This document shows positions 1-8,843 of a stretch of 64,000 nucleotides of DNA, one piece after another; within the stretch, counting starts at the first letter, position 1; each line of letters opens with the position of its first letter. This DNA comes from Geoalkalibacter ferrihydriticus DSM 17813 (GTDB lineage: Bacteria; Desulfobacterota; Desulfuromonadia; Desulfuromonadales; Geoalkalibacteraceae). The translations under genes were made by a program, and so were the position numbers. The stretch covers positions 92,323-156,322 of the forward strand of contig NZ_JWJD01000005.1 of the NCBI RefSeq assembly GCF_000820505.1, in the 5' to 3' direction. The notes beneath the pieces were generated by a model that was not told the origin of the DNA, did no database searches, and saw only the letters and a list, made by a program, of their open reading frames with translations.

Positions 1-116
1 GGCGCTGCCTGCGTTGCGCCAACTTGACTTAGCGTACGGCTAGGCCTGCGTTGGCGACGCCTTGACAGCACCAAAAATACCTCAGAATTATTTGACACGA
101 CTAACCGCACGCGACA

Positions 117-965
117 CTAGCGGCTGCTGATCAAGCGCTCCAGGCGTTCGGTGAGCGCGCGCAGGTGAGACTGCTCTTCTTCGGCGAGCCGGGAGAAAAG
201 CTCACGGCTTTTCTCCTCCTTGAGATCGACGCGCAGCAAAAGGTAATGATCGTAGGCGTTGGCCTCCATGCCCATGGCGAACTCCACAATGGCCTCCGGT
301 GACTTGTCCTGCAGCCAGATTAGAACTTCGCTCAGTAGCAGTCCGCCTTCAACATAGACTTCGTCTGCCGCCTCTCCCACCACCGACCGGGGGAAGTCTT
401 CTTCAGGCATGTTGCCTGTCAGCTCTAGAAACGCAGCCGCCAGAGCCGCCTTGTGGTCTGCTTCGACGGCGGCCATGCGGCGCATGAAGTGCGCTGCTTC
501 GAGTTCGTCAATCATTTCGGCCGCAGCGGCGTAAAAGGCGCGGCTGCCTTCTTCGAGCATCCAGGCCAGGGCCAGGTGTTGCACCGGCGTCTGTTCGGAT
601 GAGAACCGCACGCGTTGCGCCGCCGGATCCCCCTCGACGACGGCACCCTGCCAGGCGCGGATGCCTCCATCCATGTTGTATGCTCTGTGGAAGCCTCCTT
701 GGATCAGGGTGGCCGCCGCAGCGCGACTGCGTGGTCCGGCGGTACAATAGGTGATCGCTGTTTTGGCCGCATCAAGTTCCGCGAGGCGTTCGCGCAGCTC
801 ATGAATGGGAATCAGCAGGGCGCCGGGCAGGTGCCCTTGTTCATATTCCCTGGGTTGGCGCACATCGATCAGATAAAACTCCTCGGGATTATGTTCCAGC
901 AGAAACCTGCGAACCTCATCGATGCTCATGTTGGGGATGGGCCGGAAAAAATCGAAAAATCCCAT
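117..965 (-). CDS. Rhodanese-ferritin-like fusion protein
   Basis: A 282-residue cytoplasmic protein with two domains. Residues about 12-108 form a rhodanese fold with the active-site loop YCTAGPRS (Cys74), expected to carry a persulfide. Residues about 125-280 form a ferritin/rubrerythrin-like four-helix bundle with carboxylate and histidine ligands typical of a di-iron site (Glu138 or Glu139, Glu168-x-x-His171, Glu235, Glu264 and His268). GGGAG precedes the ATG. It lies 32 bases downstream of the flavoprotein gene on the same strand, so the two are probably co-transcribed. The substrate is unknown. A role in sulfane-sulfur or peroxide handling is inferred from the domains only. Confidence 0.85.
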   Translation of the reverse strand: MGFFDFFRPIPNMSIDEVRRFLLEHNPEEFYLIDVRQPREYEQGHLPGALLIPIHELRERLAELDAAKTAITYCTAGPRSRAAAATLIQGGFHRAYNMDGGIRAWQGAVVEGDPAAQRVRFSSEQTPVQHLALAWMLEEGSRAFYAAAAEMIDELEAAHFMRRMAAVEADHKAALAAAFLELTGNMPEEDFPRSVVGEAADEVYVEGGLLLSEVLIWLQDKSPEAIVEFAMGMEANAYDHYLLLRVDLKEEKSRELFSRLAEEEQSHLRALTERLERLISSR

Positions 966-997
966 GGTAGTTCTCCCTCTCTCGCCCCCCCCAGGGG

Positions 998-2128
998 TCA
1001 GACGATTTCCGTGGCGTCTTCGGCTTCTCCGCTCACTTGAAAGCGACGCATGAAACGGTGATCGATCCAGTTTTTAAGATACAAGGCGCCGGCGCCGTTT
1101 CCGGTGAAGGGGCCGCGCACGGCAATGCCTGTGCCGTCCCCCATATTGAGTATCACCAGAAAATTTTTCTGCGGACGATATTCCTGTAGTTCCTCGTCCT
1201 CAAGAGCCGCGCGCAGGTTGTGCAACAACACTGGGTTCTGCCGCACGGCATGAACGCCTACCCGAGGTAGCGAGTGACCCTTGAGGCTGATGCAGTCGCC
1301 GCCGCCGAAAATCTGCGGATCCGAGGTGCTTTGCAGAAAGGCGTTGACCTGCAGACCCCCGTCCTCGGCGACGGCCACATCCGAGTGACGAAACACCGGT
1401 GGCGGACGCACGCCGGTGGCGGCGAAGGCCAGATCGCAGGGCAGGGCGCGGCCACTTTCAAGGTGTATTTCGTCGTCGTCGACGGCAACGACGGATTCCT
1501 GCTCAAGAATGCGGATGTCGCGCTTCTCCAGGGAGTGGCGGGCCAGATCACGTGCGCGTCGGGGCAGCTTGCTCAAGAGTCCGCCGCCGGCCACCAGAAG
1601 GATCTCGCCCCGGCATTTTTGGGTGTCCAGCAGGTGGCGCAAGTTGCCGGCAATCTCAACCCCTGCCGGTCCACCGCCCACCACCACGAAACGCAGATTC
1701 TGCGCCGGGCGCGCGAGAATGTCGCGGCGGGCGCGGTAGAGGTTTTCGATGGGCTTGACCGGCACCAGGCGCGCAGAAGACAACCCCGCATCCCAGGCCA
1801 GGGTGCTGCCGATGTTGAAAGACACCAGATCGTAATCAATCCTGTTGCCCGACGCCAGGCACAGGCTGCGCCGACTTGCAGCCACCTCCAGCACCTGGTC
1901 CTGGAGAAAGACTCCGCCGCGCTCTTCAGCCATGCGCTGGATGTTGAACCGGGCTTCGCGGGGGCCAATGCTGCCTCCCAAAAGCCCCGGGCCCATGCCG
2001 GAATAATAGTGAAAGGGCGAAGGGCTGATGAGGGTGACGCGGTGGCCGCGTTTGACGAAAGTGCCCAACTTTAACAGGGTGGTCAGATGAGCATGTCCGC
2101 CGCCGACCAGTACCAAGTGTTTGCCCAT
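998..2128 (-). CDS. FAD-dependent NDH-2/sulfide:quinone-type oxidoreductase
   Basis: A 376-residue flavoprotein of the pyridine nucleotide-disulfide oxidoreductase superfamily. The N-terminal dinucleotide-binding motif LVLVGGGHAHL and a second one, FVVVGGGPAGVEIAG, near the middle bind FAD and a nicotinamide nucleotide. A late GGGDCISL segment completes the FAD site. The sequence resembles type II NADH dehydrogenases, sulfide:quinone reductases and the reductase domain sometimes fused to SelD, and I cannot separate these by eye. I chose the ATG at 2128 because AGGAGA sits just before it. The upstream ATG at 2146 has no ribosome site. It is probably in an operon with the rhodanese-ferritin gene, which suggests sulfur redox chemistry. 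Confidence 0.8.
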   Translation of the reverse strand: MGKHLVLVGGGHAHLTTLLKLGTFVKRGHRVTLISPSPFHYYSGMGPGLLGGSIGPREARFNIQRMAEERGGVFLQDQVLEVAASRRSLCLASGNRIDYDLVSFNIGSTLAWDAGLSSARLVPVKPIENLYRARRDILARPAQNLRFVVVGGGPAGVEIAGNLRHLLDTQKCRGEILLVAGGGLLSKLPRRARDLARHSLEKRDIRILEQESVVAVDDDEIHLESGRALPCDLAFAATGVRPPPVFRHSDVAVAEDGGLQVNAFLQSTSDPQIFGGGDCISLKGHSLPRVGVHAVRQNPVLLHNLRAALEDEELQEYRPQKNFLVILNMGDGTGIAVRGPFTGNGAGALYLKNWIDHRFMRRFQVSGEAEDATEIV

Positions 2129-2293
2129 AAAAACCTGTCTCCTCATGTTATTAGCATAGACAGCAACCCCGGCATGTCAATCGTTCTGCGCCCAGGAGTG
2201 CTGTTCCGGGCAGGGCTTATTGGAAATGGGGATTGACTCGCCGGGGAGATTTGCTACCCTGCCCGAAATCCATGGAGAAGAGGCCCTTTTAGC

Positions 2294-2581
2294 ATGAATC
2301 ACCTGATCATGACAGTCGATGCCGTAACCCAGGTCGCTATGCACCTGTTTGCCCTGACCATTATCTGGATCATCGTCGCGGGCCAGCGGGCCAAGGCCAA
2401 AAACCCGGAAGAACCCAAGGCCGAAGGATTCTGGGGTCGCGTCGACAACCTGTTGTTGTGGCCGCATCGTGAATACGCCCTGCGCAAACCCAACCATCTG
2501 CTGGTCTGGATCAACCTGATCTGTGCGGGGTTGACGCTGTTGGGGTTTGTCTTGCTGCTGCTTGCGCTCATCAGCCGGTAG
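2294..2581 (+). CDS. Small two-helix membrane protein, unknown function
   Basis: A 95-residue protein with a hydrophobic segment near residues 10-29, a central soluble stretch rich in charged residues and containing tryptophans, and a second hydrophobic segment near residues 70-92. GGAGAAGAGG lies upstream of the ATG. It stands alone: divergent from the flavoprotein gene on its left and followed by a terminator at 2692-2723. I do not recognise a family, and no enzymatic motif is visible. Confidence 0.7.
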   Translation: MNHLIMTVDAVTQVAMHLFALTIIWIIVAGQRAKAKNPEEPKAEGFWGRVDNLLLWPHREYALRKPNHLLVWINLICAGLTLLGFVLLLLALISR

Positions 2582-2593
2582 GGTAAAAAAAAG

Positions 2594-2686
2594 CAGGAAC
2601 TGCTTGACGTACCCCAGGCTGCGGCACCATCGCTTGCGGTGAAAGCTTGCTGCGGCGTGATTGGGCATTGCAGCTGAGTGGTTACA
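2594..2686 (-). repeat. GTAAC-terminal palindromic element, copy G (partial, reverse)
   Basis: Read on the minus strand it begins GTAACCACTCAGCTGCAA and continues into a segment matching the right half of the full-length copies at 41265 and 51139 (TTTCACCGCA, then GGTGCCGC). It is shorter and more diverged than those copies. It lies directly after the small membrane protein gene. Confidence 0.6.
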
Positions 2687-2691
2687 AAACA

Positions 2692-2723
2692 CAAAGACCC
2701 CGTTCCGGGGAACGGGGCCTTTG
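2692..2723. terminator. Intrinsic terminator hairpin
   Basis: A nine-pair GC-rich stem, CCCCGTTCC with GGAACGGGG, is extended by CAAAG/CTTTG across one mismatch. It follows the 95-residue protein gene and can act in either orientation. Confidence 0.6.
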
Positions 2724-3025
2724 TCTGAGCTGGTCTCCAGGATGCCGACGGAGTGCTGGAACATCTCGCCCTTCAACCGAAGGACTGGCCTCTAAAAATC
2801 GCTTCAGGCTTCCCGCTACGGGGCGGTCCTGCTCACCACGATTTTACGCGAGGTTAAAAAAAAACAGTGTCGACGAGGGTTTCCTTAACGTCGGTCGCGC
2901 ATCCCAGAGAATCAAAGAGCGATGACTTTTTCTTTCTGAGAACATCTTAACAAAAGTTGAGGCATAAAACAAGGAAATTAATTTCCCCTCTTTTCCACTC
3001 TTTGCAGGAGGTCAAAAAGCACACC
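2724..3025. other. Intergenic region before ettA, no gene seen
   Basis: About 300 bases with no coding pattern, no clear promoter pair and no tRNA. There is a run of nine A at about 2857-2865 and AGGAGG just before the ettA start. In-frame TTG codons upstream of ettA lack a ribosome site. Confidence 0.5.
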
Positions 3026-4705
3026 ATGAGTAACGAAGCCAACAAGATCATCTATTCCATGATGCGGGTCGGCAAGTTCTACAACAAAAAGCCGGTTCTA
3101 AAGGACATCTCCCTGTCGTATTTTTACGGCGCCAAAATCGGCGTGCTTGGTCTCAACGGTTCGGGCAAGAGTTCGCTGCTGCGCATCATGGCCGGCGTCG
3201 ACAAAGAATTCGTCGGCCAGGCGGTGCTGTCGCCCGGCTACAGCGTCGGATTTCTCGAGCAGGAACCGCATCTCGACGAGAATAAGTCGGTGCGCCAGGT
3301 CGTTGAGGAAGGGGTGCAGCAGACCGTCGATCTGCTCAAGGAGTTCGAGGAAATCAATCTTAAGTTCGCCGAGCCGATGTCCGACGACGAGATGAACGAG
3401 CTCATCGAGCGCCAGGGCGAGGTGCAGGAACAACTCGACGCACATGACGCCTGGGATCTCGACAGCCGTCTGGAGATGGCCATGGACGCCCTGCGTTGCC
3501 CGCCCGGCGATGCCTCGGTCAAAGTACTCTCCGGCGGTGAAAAGCGGCGCGTCGCCCTGTGCCGCTTGCTGCTGCAAAAGCCCGACATCCTGCTGCTGGA
3601 CGAGCCGACCAACCACCTCGACGCTGAAACCGTAGCCTGGCTTGAACATCACCTGCAGCGCTATGAGGGAACTGTCATCGCCGTTACTCACGACCGCTAT
3701 TTTCTCGACAACGTTGCCGGCTGGATTCTCGAACTCGATCGCGGCGAGGGCATTCCCTGGAAGGGCAATTACTCGTCCTGGCTGGAGCAGAAGCAGGAGC
3801 GTCTGCGGCGCGAGGAAAAAACCGAGAGCGAGCGGCAGAAGACTCTAGAGCGTGAACTTGAATGGGTGCGCATGGCGCCCAAGGCGCGCCACGCCAAAAG
3901 CAAGGCGCGGATTTCGGCCTATGAAAAACTTTTGAGCCAGGAGGCGGAAAAGCGCGGCCGCGATCTGGAACTCTACATCCCGCCGGGTCCGCGCCTGGGC
4001 GATGTGGTCATCGAGGCGCAGGGCGTGAGCAAGGGTTATGGCGACCATTTGTTGTTCGACAACCTCTCCTTCAGCCTGCCCCCGGGTGGCATCGTCGGCG
4101 TCATCGGACCCAACGGCGCCGGCAAGACCACCCTGTTTCGCCTCATCACCGGCCAGGAGCAGCCCGACGCCGGCACCTTTCGTACCGGCGAGACGGTGAA
4201 GTTGGCCTACGTCGATCAGAGTCGCGCCCTGGATGCCGATAAATCCATCTGGGAAGAGGTCACTGGCGGTCAGGACACTCTGACTCTCGGCAAACAGCAG
4301 GTCAACAGCCGCGGCTACGTGGCGCGCTTCAACTTCTCCGGCGCCGACCAGCAGAAGAAGATCGGCACCTTGTCCGGCGGCGAGCGCAACCGCGTGCATC
4401 TGGCGAAAATGCTCAAGGAAGGCGCCAACGTTCTCCTGCTGGACGAGCCGACCAACGATCTTGACGTCAATACCTTGCGCGCCATGGAAGAAGGCCTGGA
4501 AAACTTTGCCGGCTGCGCGGTGGTCATCAGCCACGATCGCTGGTTTCTCGACCGCATCGCAACCCACATCCTCGCTTTTGAGGGCGACAGCCAGGTGGTG
4601 TACTTTGATGGCAACTACTCGGAATACGAAGCGGACTACAAGAAGAGAAAGGGCGCCGTGGCCGACCAGCCGCACCGTATCAAGTACCGCAAGATGGCGC
4701 GGTAA
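3026..4705 (+). CDS. ettA: Energy-dependent translational throttle protein EttA (ABC-F ATPase)
   Basis: A 559-residue soluble protein with two ABC ATPase domains and no membrane segments, the ABC-F layout. It is close to the 555 residues of E. coli EttA. The first Walker A is GLNGSGKSS near residues 42-50 and the second is GPNGAGKTT near 356. Signature motifs LSGGEKRRVALC and LSGGERNRVHLA and the D-loops PTNHLD and PTNDLD are present. Family knowledge: EttA binds the ribosomal E site and gates entry into elongation according to ATP/ADP. The start at 3026 (MSNEAN) follows AGGAGG. An upstream in-frame TTG would add 23 residues without support. It is monocistronic and ends in a strong bidirectional terminator shared with htpX. 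Confidence 0.95.
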   Translation: MSNEANKIIYSMMRVGKFYNKKPVLKDISLSYFYGAKIGVLGLNGSGKSSLLRIMAGVDKEFVGQAVLSPGYSVGFLEQEPHLDENKSVRQVVEEGVQQTVDLLKEFEEINLKFAEPMSDDEMNELIERQGEVQEQLDAHDAWDLDSRLEMAMDALRCPPGDASVKVLSGGEKRRVALCRLLLQKPDILLLDEPTNHLDAETVAWLEHHLQRYEGTVIAVTHDRYFLDNVAGWILELDRGEGIPWKGNYSSWLEQKQERLRREEKTESERQKTLERELEWVRMAPKARHAKSKARISAYEKLLSQEAEKRGRDLELYIPPGPRLGDVVIEAQGVSKGYGDHLLFDNLSFSLPPGGIVGVIGPNGAGKTTLFRLITGQEQPDAGTFRTGETVKLAYVDQSRALDADKSIWEEVTGGQDTLTLGKQQVNSRGYVARFNFSGADQQKKIGTLSGGERNRVHLAKMLKEGANVLLLDEPTNDLDVNTLRAMEEGLENFAGCAVVISHDRWFLDRIATHILAFEGDSQVVYFDGNYSEYEADYKKRKGAVADQPHRIKYRKMAR

Positions 4706-4727
4706 CAGAAAGCCTTACAACTGAGCT

Positions 4728-4775
4728 GCAACGACAAAGGCCGGATCCCCAGCGGGATCCGGCCTTTGTCGTTGC
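4728..4775. terminator. Bidirectional terminator between ettA and htpX
   Basis: A perfect 21-pair inverted repeat from GCAACGACAAAGG around the six-base loop CCAGCG, between the converging ettA and htpX genes. The AAAGG/CCTTT outer stem suits termination in both directions. Confidence 0.85.
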
Positions 4776-4791
4776 TTGCATCAAGGGTTGA

Positions 4792-5676
4792 TTACTTGTA
4801 ATTCTTGAGTGCTTCGATGCGCTCCTGCAGGGGCGGGTGGGTCATGAACAAGCGCTTAATTCCCTGGCTGCGATTGCCGGAGATGCCGAAGGCGGCCATC
4901 TGATCGGGCAGGTGCGGTTGGTTGACGCTCCTCTGGAGTTTTTCCAGGGCCGAGATCATCTTTTCGCGGCCGGCCAGGTGGGCGCCGCCGGCATCGGCGC
5001 GGAATTCGCGCTGACGGCTGAACCAGAAGACGATGGTGCTGGCGAGAATGCCGAACACGATCTGGGTGACGATGGCCGTGACGTAGAAGGCCGGGCCATG
5101 GCCCTGCTCGGTCTTGAACACCACGCGGTCGATAAAATGGCCCACCACCCGCGAAGCAACGATGACAAAGGTGTTGACCACCCCCTGGATGAGGGCCAGG
5201 GTGATCATGTCGCCGTTGGCCACATGGCTCACCTCGTGGGCCAGCACCGCTTCGGCCTCATCGCGATCCATGGAACGCAGCAGGCCGGTACTCACGGCGA
5301 CTAAAGCGCTGTCGCGACGGGCGCCGGTGGCAAAGGCGTTGACGTCGGGGGCGTCGTAGATGGCGACCTCGGGCATGCCGATGCCGGCGATCTCGGCCTG
5401 CTTGCGCACGGTCTGCACCAGCCAGGCTTCGACGTCGTTGCTCGGCGATTTGATGACCCGGGCGCCGGTGAGGCGCTTGGCCGTCCATTTAGAGATGGCC
5501 AGCGAAATAAGTGAGCCGCCGAATCCGAACACCGCAGCAAAGATGACCAGATTGTACATATCCAGGCCGACGCCCTGCTCATCGAGAATGCGCCCGACCC
5601 CGAGCAGGCTCAGTACCAGGCTCAGGACGAGAACGATCGCCAGGTTGGTAATAACGAACAGCATGATTCTTTTCAT
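4792..5676 (-). CDS. htpX: Membrane zinc protease HtpX
   Basis: A 294-residue inner-membrane M48 metalloprotease, matching the usual size of about 293. Two N-terminal hydrophobic segments (residues about 4-27 and 40-60) are followed by the zinc motif HEVSH at 147-151, then two more hydrophobic segments. Family knowledge: HtpX degrades misfolded membrane proteins in envelope stress. The ATG at 5676 has GGAGGA nine bases upstream. The longer frame reaching 5802 starts inside the promoter and is rejected. A near-consensus sigma-70 promoter lies at 5808-5835. Confidence 0.93.
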   Translation of the reverse strand: MKRIMLFVITNLAIVLVLSLVLSLLGVGRILDEQGVGLDMYNLVIFAAVFGFGGSLISLAISKWTAKRLTGARVIKSPSNDVEAWLVQTVRKQAEIAGIGMPEVAIYDAPDVNAFATGARRDSALVAVSTGLLRSMDRDEAEAVLAHEVSHVANGDMITLALIQGVVNTFVIVASRVVGHFIDRVVFKTEQGHGPAFYVTAIVTQIVFGILASTIVFWFSRQREFRADAGGAHLAGREKMISALEKLQRSVNQPHLPDQMAAFGISGNRSQGIKRLFMTHPPLQERIEALKNYK

Positions 5677-5807
5677 CTTTTTTCTTCCTCCGTGAAAATA
5701 TTGTCGCGGGCTCGAAGCTAAAACAGGGTGGTACGGCTCCGACGCCGTTGCCGCAAATGGCGAAACCGCCTGTGGCGCATCCCGGGGATGGCACGGCGGC
5801 ACTATTT

Positions 5808-5835
5808 ATTATGGTGTTCGTGGCGCGGGTGTCAA
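5808..5835 (-). promoter_or_regulatory. Sigma-70-type promoter for htpX
   Basis: On the minus strand, TTGACA (plus 5830-5835), a 16-base spacer, then CATAAT (5808-5813), five of six to the -10 consensus. It points into htpX with a leader of about 125 bases. Confidence 0.7.
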
Positions 5836-6287
5836 GAAAAACCGAGATAAGGATGAGGGCGCCTGCTGCCGAGGGGGCTTTGTGCCATCGGGGTGAAGAC
5901 AGTAGGATAACAGTATTTCGGTTCAGCTTAGACAATGAATGTTTTTAAATTTTTTTACCAGGCTGGCCAAATGCCACAAAGACCGGTTAAGGAAGCGAAA
6001 ATACAGCCTATTTATGTATACACCGGTCGACAAGTGCCGACAAAACCTTGTTTAAGAAACTCCGTTAGACGAAAAACCATTGAAAAACAGATGGTTAAGG
6101 GTTGAAGATGATGTGTAGACAAATGTTTCCGGGATGATTTCGACACCCCAAAGGAGTGCGCGATGTTGGAAAGTTTCTCCCTCGCCTTATCGTTTTATAC
6201 TTCTCTCCTGATTCTTTCGCAGATCCTCCGGTGGGCTGAGTGCCGCCGCGTTCTGGGCTGAATCCCTTTCCCCGTTTTGGAGTGGCT
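5836..6287. other. Intergenic region between htpX and nfnA
   Basis: About 450 bases, AT-richer than its surroundings between 5935 and 6100. No gene, tRNA or confident nfnA promoter was recognised. Reading frames here are short and lack codon bias or homology. A GTG at 6240 extends the nfnA frame but has no ribosome site. Confidence 0.5.
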
Positions 6288-7118
6288 ATGTTTGAGGTCC
6301 TGAACAATGAAATTCTCGCCCCGGGGCTGCATCGTATGCTGCTGCGTGCTCCGCGCATCGCCGCCGCGCGTTGCCCGGGGCAGTTCGTCATCGTGCGCAG
6401 CGCTGCGGGTGAAGAGCGCATTCCCCTGACCATCGGCGATGCCGATGAGGATGCCGGAACCATCACCCTGTTCGTGCAGGCCCTCGGCGCCGGTACCCAG
6501 AAGATTGTCGCCGTTGAACCCGGTGGTTATCTGCGTGATGTCGCCGGACCTCTGGGCCTGCCGACCCATATCGAAAACTGGGGACGGGTGGCCTGTGTCG
6601 GCGGCGGGGTCGGCACCGCGGTGCTCTACCCCCTGGCCAAGGCGCTGGCTGCCGCCGGAAACCAGGTGACGACCATCATCGGCGGACGCAGTGCACCGTT
6701 TATCATTCTCGAGGAGGAACTCGCGGCTTTTTCCGCGCAGGTGCGGGTCACCACCGAAGATGGCAGCCGCGGCCGCCAGGGGTTTGTCACCCTTGAGCTG
6801 GAGAACCTTATGGCAAGTTCCGCCAGCCGTCCGGAGGTGGTCTTCGCCATCGGACCCGTGCCCATGATGCGCGCGGTCGCTGAACTGACCCGCCCGCAGG
6901 CGATTCCCACCATCGTCAGCCTCAATCCGATCATGATCGATGGCACCGGCATGTGCGGCGGATGCCGGGTGGTGATTGGTGACGAGGCCAAATTCGCCTG
7001 CGTCGACGGCCCGGAATTTGACGGCCATCTGGTGGATTTCCAGAGTCTCGGCGATCGTCTGAGCATGTACCGTGACCATGAGGATCAGTGCCGTATCGGC
7101 CTGCATCAAGAAAACTGA
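6288..7118 (+). CDS. nfnA: NfnA-like sulfide dehydrogenase/ferredoxin-NADP reductase subunit
   Basis: A 276-residue FAD/NAD-binding protein of the dihydroorotate dehydrogenase electron-transfer (PyrK/SudB) family. The first half is the flavin-binding barrel (CPGQFVIVR). The glycine-rich CVGGGVGTAVLYPLAKAL segment begins the nucleotide-binding domain. The C terminus has a Cys cluster, GMCGGCRVVIG plus a later Cys, that ligates a [2Fe-2S] centre in this family. GGAG precedes the ATG at 6288. It is 12 bases upstream of the NfnB gene. Together they would form the electron-bifurcating NADH-dependent reduced ferredoxin:NADP+ oxidoreductase. The alternative annotation is glutamate synthase-associated SudB. 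Confidence 0.85.
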   Translation: MFEVLNNEILAPGLHRMLLRAPRIAAARCPGQFVIVRSAAGEERIPLTIGDADEDAGTITLFVQALGAGTQKIVAVEPGGYLRDVAGPLGLPTHIENWGRVACVGGGVGTAVLYPLAKALAAAGNQVTTIIGGRSAPFIILEEELAAFSAQVRVTTEDGSRGRQGFVTLELENLMASSASRPEVVFAIGPVPMMRAVAELTRPQAIPTIVSLNPIMIDGTGMCGGCRVVIGDEAKFACVDGPEFDGHLVDFQSLGDRLSMYRDHEDQCRIGLHQEN

Positions 7119-7130
7119 GGGTTTTGAGCT

Positions 7131-8543
7131 ATGTTGAACAATCTGAGCGCAAAAGAGCGCATGGCCATTGCGCGGGAGAAGATGCCTGAGCAGGATGCCG
7201 AAGTGCGCAGCCGCAATTTCACCGAAGTCAACCTCGGCCTCACTCTGGAGCAGGCGGTGCGCGAGGCGCAGCGCTGCCTGATGTGTAAAACTCGCCCCTG
7301 TGTCGCCGGCTGCCCGGTCGCGGTGGATATCCCCGCCTTTGTCACACATCTTGCGCAAGGAGATCTCGCTGAGGCGGCGCGGATTCTCATGCGCGACAAC
7401 GCGCTGCCCGCCGTTTGCGGTCGGGTGTGTCCACAGGAAGTGCAGTGCGAAGCCAAGTGTGTCCGCGCCAATCGTGGTTTGCCGGTCGCCGTGGGTTATC
7501 TGGAGCGCTTCGTTGCCGACTGGGCCATGGCCAATGACGCCGAGTTGGCTGCCGCCGCTCCTGTTGCTCCCAGCGGTAAAAAGGTTGCAGTCGTTGGCTG
7601 TGGGCCGGCGGGGCTGACCGCCGCCGGTGAGTTGGCGGGACAGGGTCATGCGGTCACCATTTTTGAAGCCCTGCACGACACCGGTGGTGTGCTGCGTTAC
7701 GGCATCCCGGAATTCCGTTTGCCGAAGAACATCATTGATGCCGAAGTTGCGCGCCTGGTGCGCACCGGGGTTGACATCGAATGCAATGTCATCGTCGGCA
7801 AGACCTTGACTCTTGGACAGTTGCGTGCGCAGTTCGATGCCGTGTTTATCGGCAACGGCGCAGGACTGCCGGTGATGCTCGGCATTGCCGGTGAGAACCT
7901 CAAGGGCGTCTATTCCGCCAATGAATATCTGACCCGCGTCAACCTCATGGGTGCCGGGCAAATCACCGACAGTGCCACCCCGATCATGCGCGGTCGTCAC
8001 GTGGCGGTGATCGGCGGCGGCAACACCGCCATGGACTGTGTGCGGACCGCGCGGCGTCTCGGCGCGCAGCGCGCGATGATTGTGTACCGCCGTGGCGAGA
8101 GCGAGATGCCCGCGCGGGTCGAGGAAATCCATCATGCCAAACAGGAGGGGATTGAGTTTGTCATGCTCACCGCGCCCCTGGCGGTGCTGAGCGATGATGC
8201 GGGTTGGGCGCGCGCGCTACGCTGCCAGAAAATGGAGTTGGGCGAACCCGACGCTTCGGGACGGCGGCGCCCCATGCCGGTGGCGGGCAGTGACTTCGAA
8301 CTGCCGGCCGAAGTGGTGGTCAATGCCCTCGGAACCCGCGCCAATCCGCTCCTCACAGCGACAGAGCCCGAACTCAAGCTCAACAAGTGGGGCAATATCG
8401 AATCGGACGAAAACGGCGCGACCAGCCTGCCGGGAGTCTTTGCCGGCGGCGATATCGTGCGCGGCGGGGCCACCGTGATCCTCGCCATGGGTGACGGCAA
8501 GCGCGCCGCGGCGGCGATTGACGCCTATCTGAAGCGCGCCTGA
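7131..8543 (+). CDS. nfnB: NfnB / homotetrameric GltA-type NADPH oxidoreductase subunit
   Basis: A 470-residue iron-sulfur flavoprotein of the GltD/NfnB family. An N-terminal domain has two Cys clusters, CLMCKTRPCVAGCP and CGRVCPQEVQCEAKC, that hold two [4Fe-4S] centres. The FAD motif VAVVGCGPAGLTAAGELAG and the NADPH motif VAVIGGGNTAMDCVR follow, and GVFAGGDIVRGG lies near the C terminus. It is often misnamed glutamate synthase small subunit, but no large subunit lies nearby, and pairing with the upstream gene points to NfnAB. In a diazotroph such a complex can balance reduced ferredoxin against NAD(P)H pools. Confidence 0.88.
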   Translation: MLNNLSAKERMAIAREKMPEQDAEVRSRNFTEVNLGLTLEQAVREAQRCLMCKTRPCVAGCPVAVDIPAFVTHLAQGDLAEAARILMRDNALPAVCGRVCPQEVQCEAKCVRANRGLPVAVGYLERFVADWAMANDAELAAAAPVAPSGKKVAVVGCGPAGLTAAGELAGQGHAVTIFEALHDTGGVLRYGIPEFRLPKNIIDAEVARLVRTGVDIECNVIVGKTLTLGQLRAQFDAVFIGNGAGLPVMLGIAGENLKGVYSANEYLTRVNLMGAGQITDSATPIMRGRHVAVIGGGNTAMDCVRTARRLGAQRAMIVYRRGESEMPARVEEIHHAKQEGIEFVMLTAPLAVLSDDAGWARALRCQKMELGEPDASGRRRPMPVAGSDFELPAEVVVNALGTRANPLLTATEPELKLNKWGNIESDENGATSLPGVFAGGDIVRGGATVILAMGDGKRAAAAIDAYLKRA

Positions 8544-8581
8544 ACCTTGGAGGACAAAAAGGCCGAAAGGACTTCAGGTCA

Positions 8582-8610
8582 ACAGGGATGAACAGGATAA
8601 ACAGGATGAA
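8582..8610. repeat. Short imperfect tandem repeat (ACAGGATGA unit)
   Basis: Three adjacent copies of roughly ACAGGATGA (ACAGGGATGA, ACAGGATAA, ACAGGATGA) just after nfnB. This is a simple intergenic repeat of unknown role. Confidence 0.5.
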
Positions 8611-8696
8611 TTTCGCGAGAATAATCTCCGTGTTTTTCTCTGGAAATCTTCTCGGTCCTGCTGAAATAAGCGGCGGGAATTTTTGATTTAGAATAT

Positions 8697-8747
8697 CCGT
8701 TCAGCTGCAAAGGCCGACAGTAGCCTGCGGTGCATGCAGAACAGTTG
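8697..8747 (+). repeat. GTAAC-terminal palindromic element, copy E (short derivative)
   Basis: Starts with CCGTTCAGCTGCAA, contains CGACAGTAGCCTGCGG and ends GCAGAACAGTTGG. Both ends match the full-length copies but the middle is missing, as in an internal deletion. Confidence 0.55.
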
Positions 8748-8782
8748 GGATTTAGAAAGAAATCCCGTCAAGATCGGATGCA

Positions 8783-8820
8783 AAAAGGCCCGTGCAACCG
8801 GATGGTTGCACGGGCCTTTT
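8783..8820. terminator. Bidirectional terminator between nfnB and the OmpA-family gene
   Basis: A perfect 17-pair inverted repeat beginning AAAAGGCCCGTGCAACC around the loop GGAT. The A/T ends give a U tract in either direction. Confidence 0.85.
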
Positions 8821-8843
8821 GTTATGCGCTAAAAGGGTCGGGC

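Noticed and set aside
6095-6466. Small open frames in the htpX-nfnA gap on both strands
   Set aside because: No ribosome sites, no recognisable domains, and overlap with nfnA or with each other.
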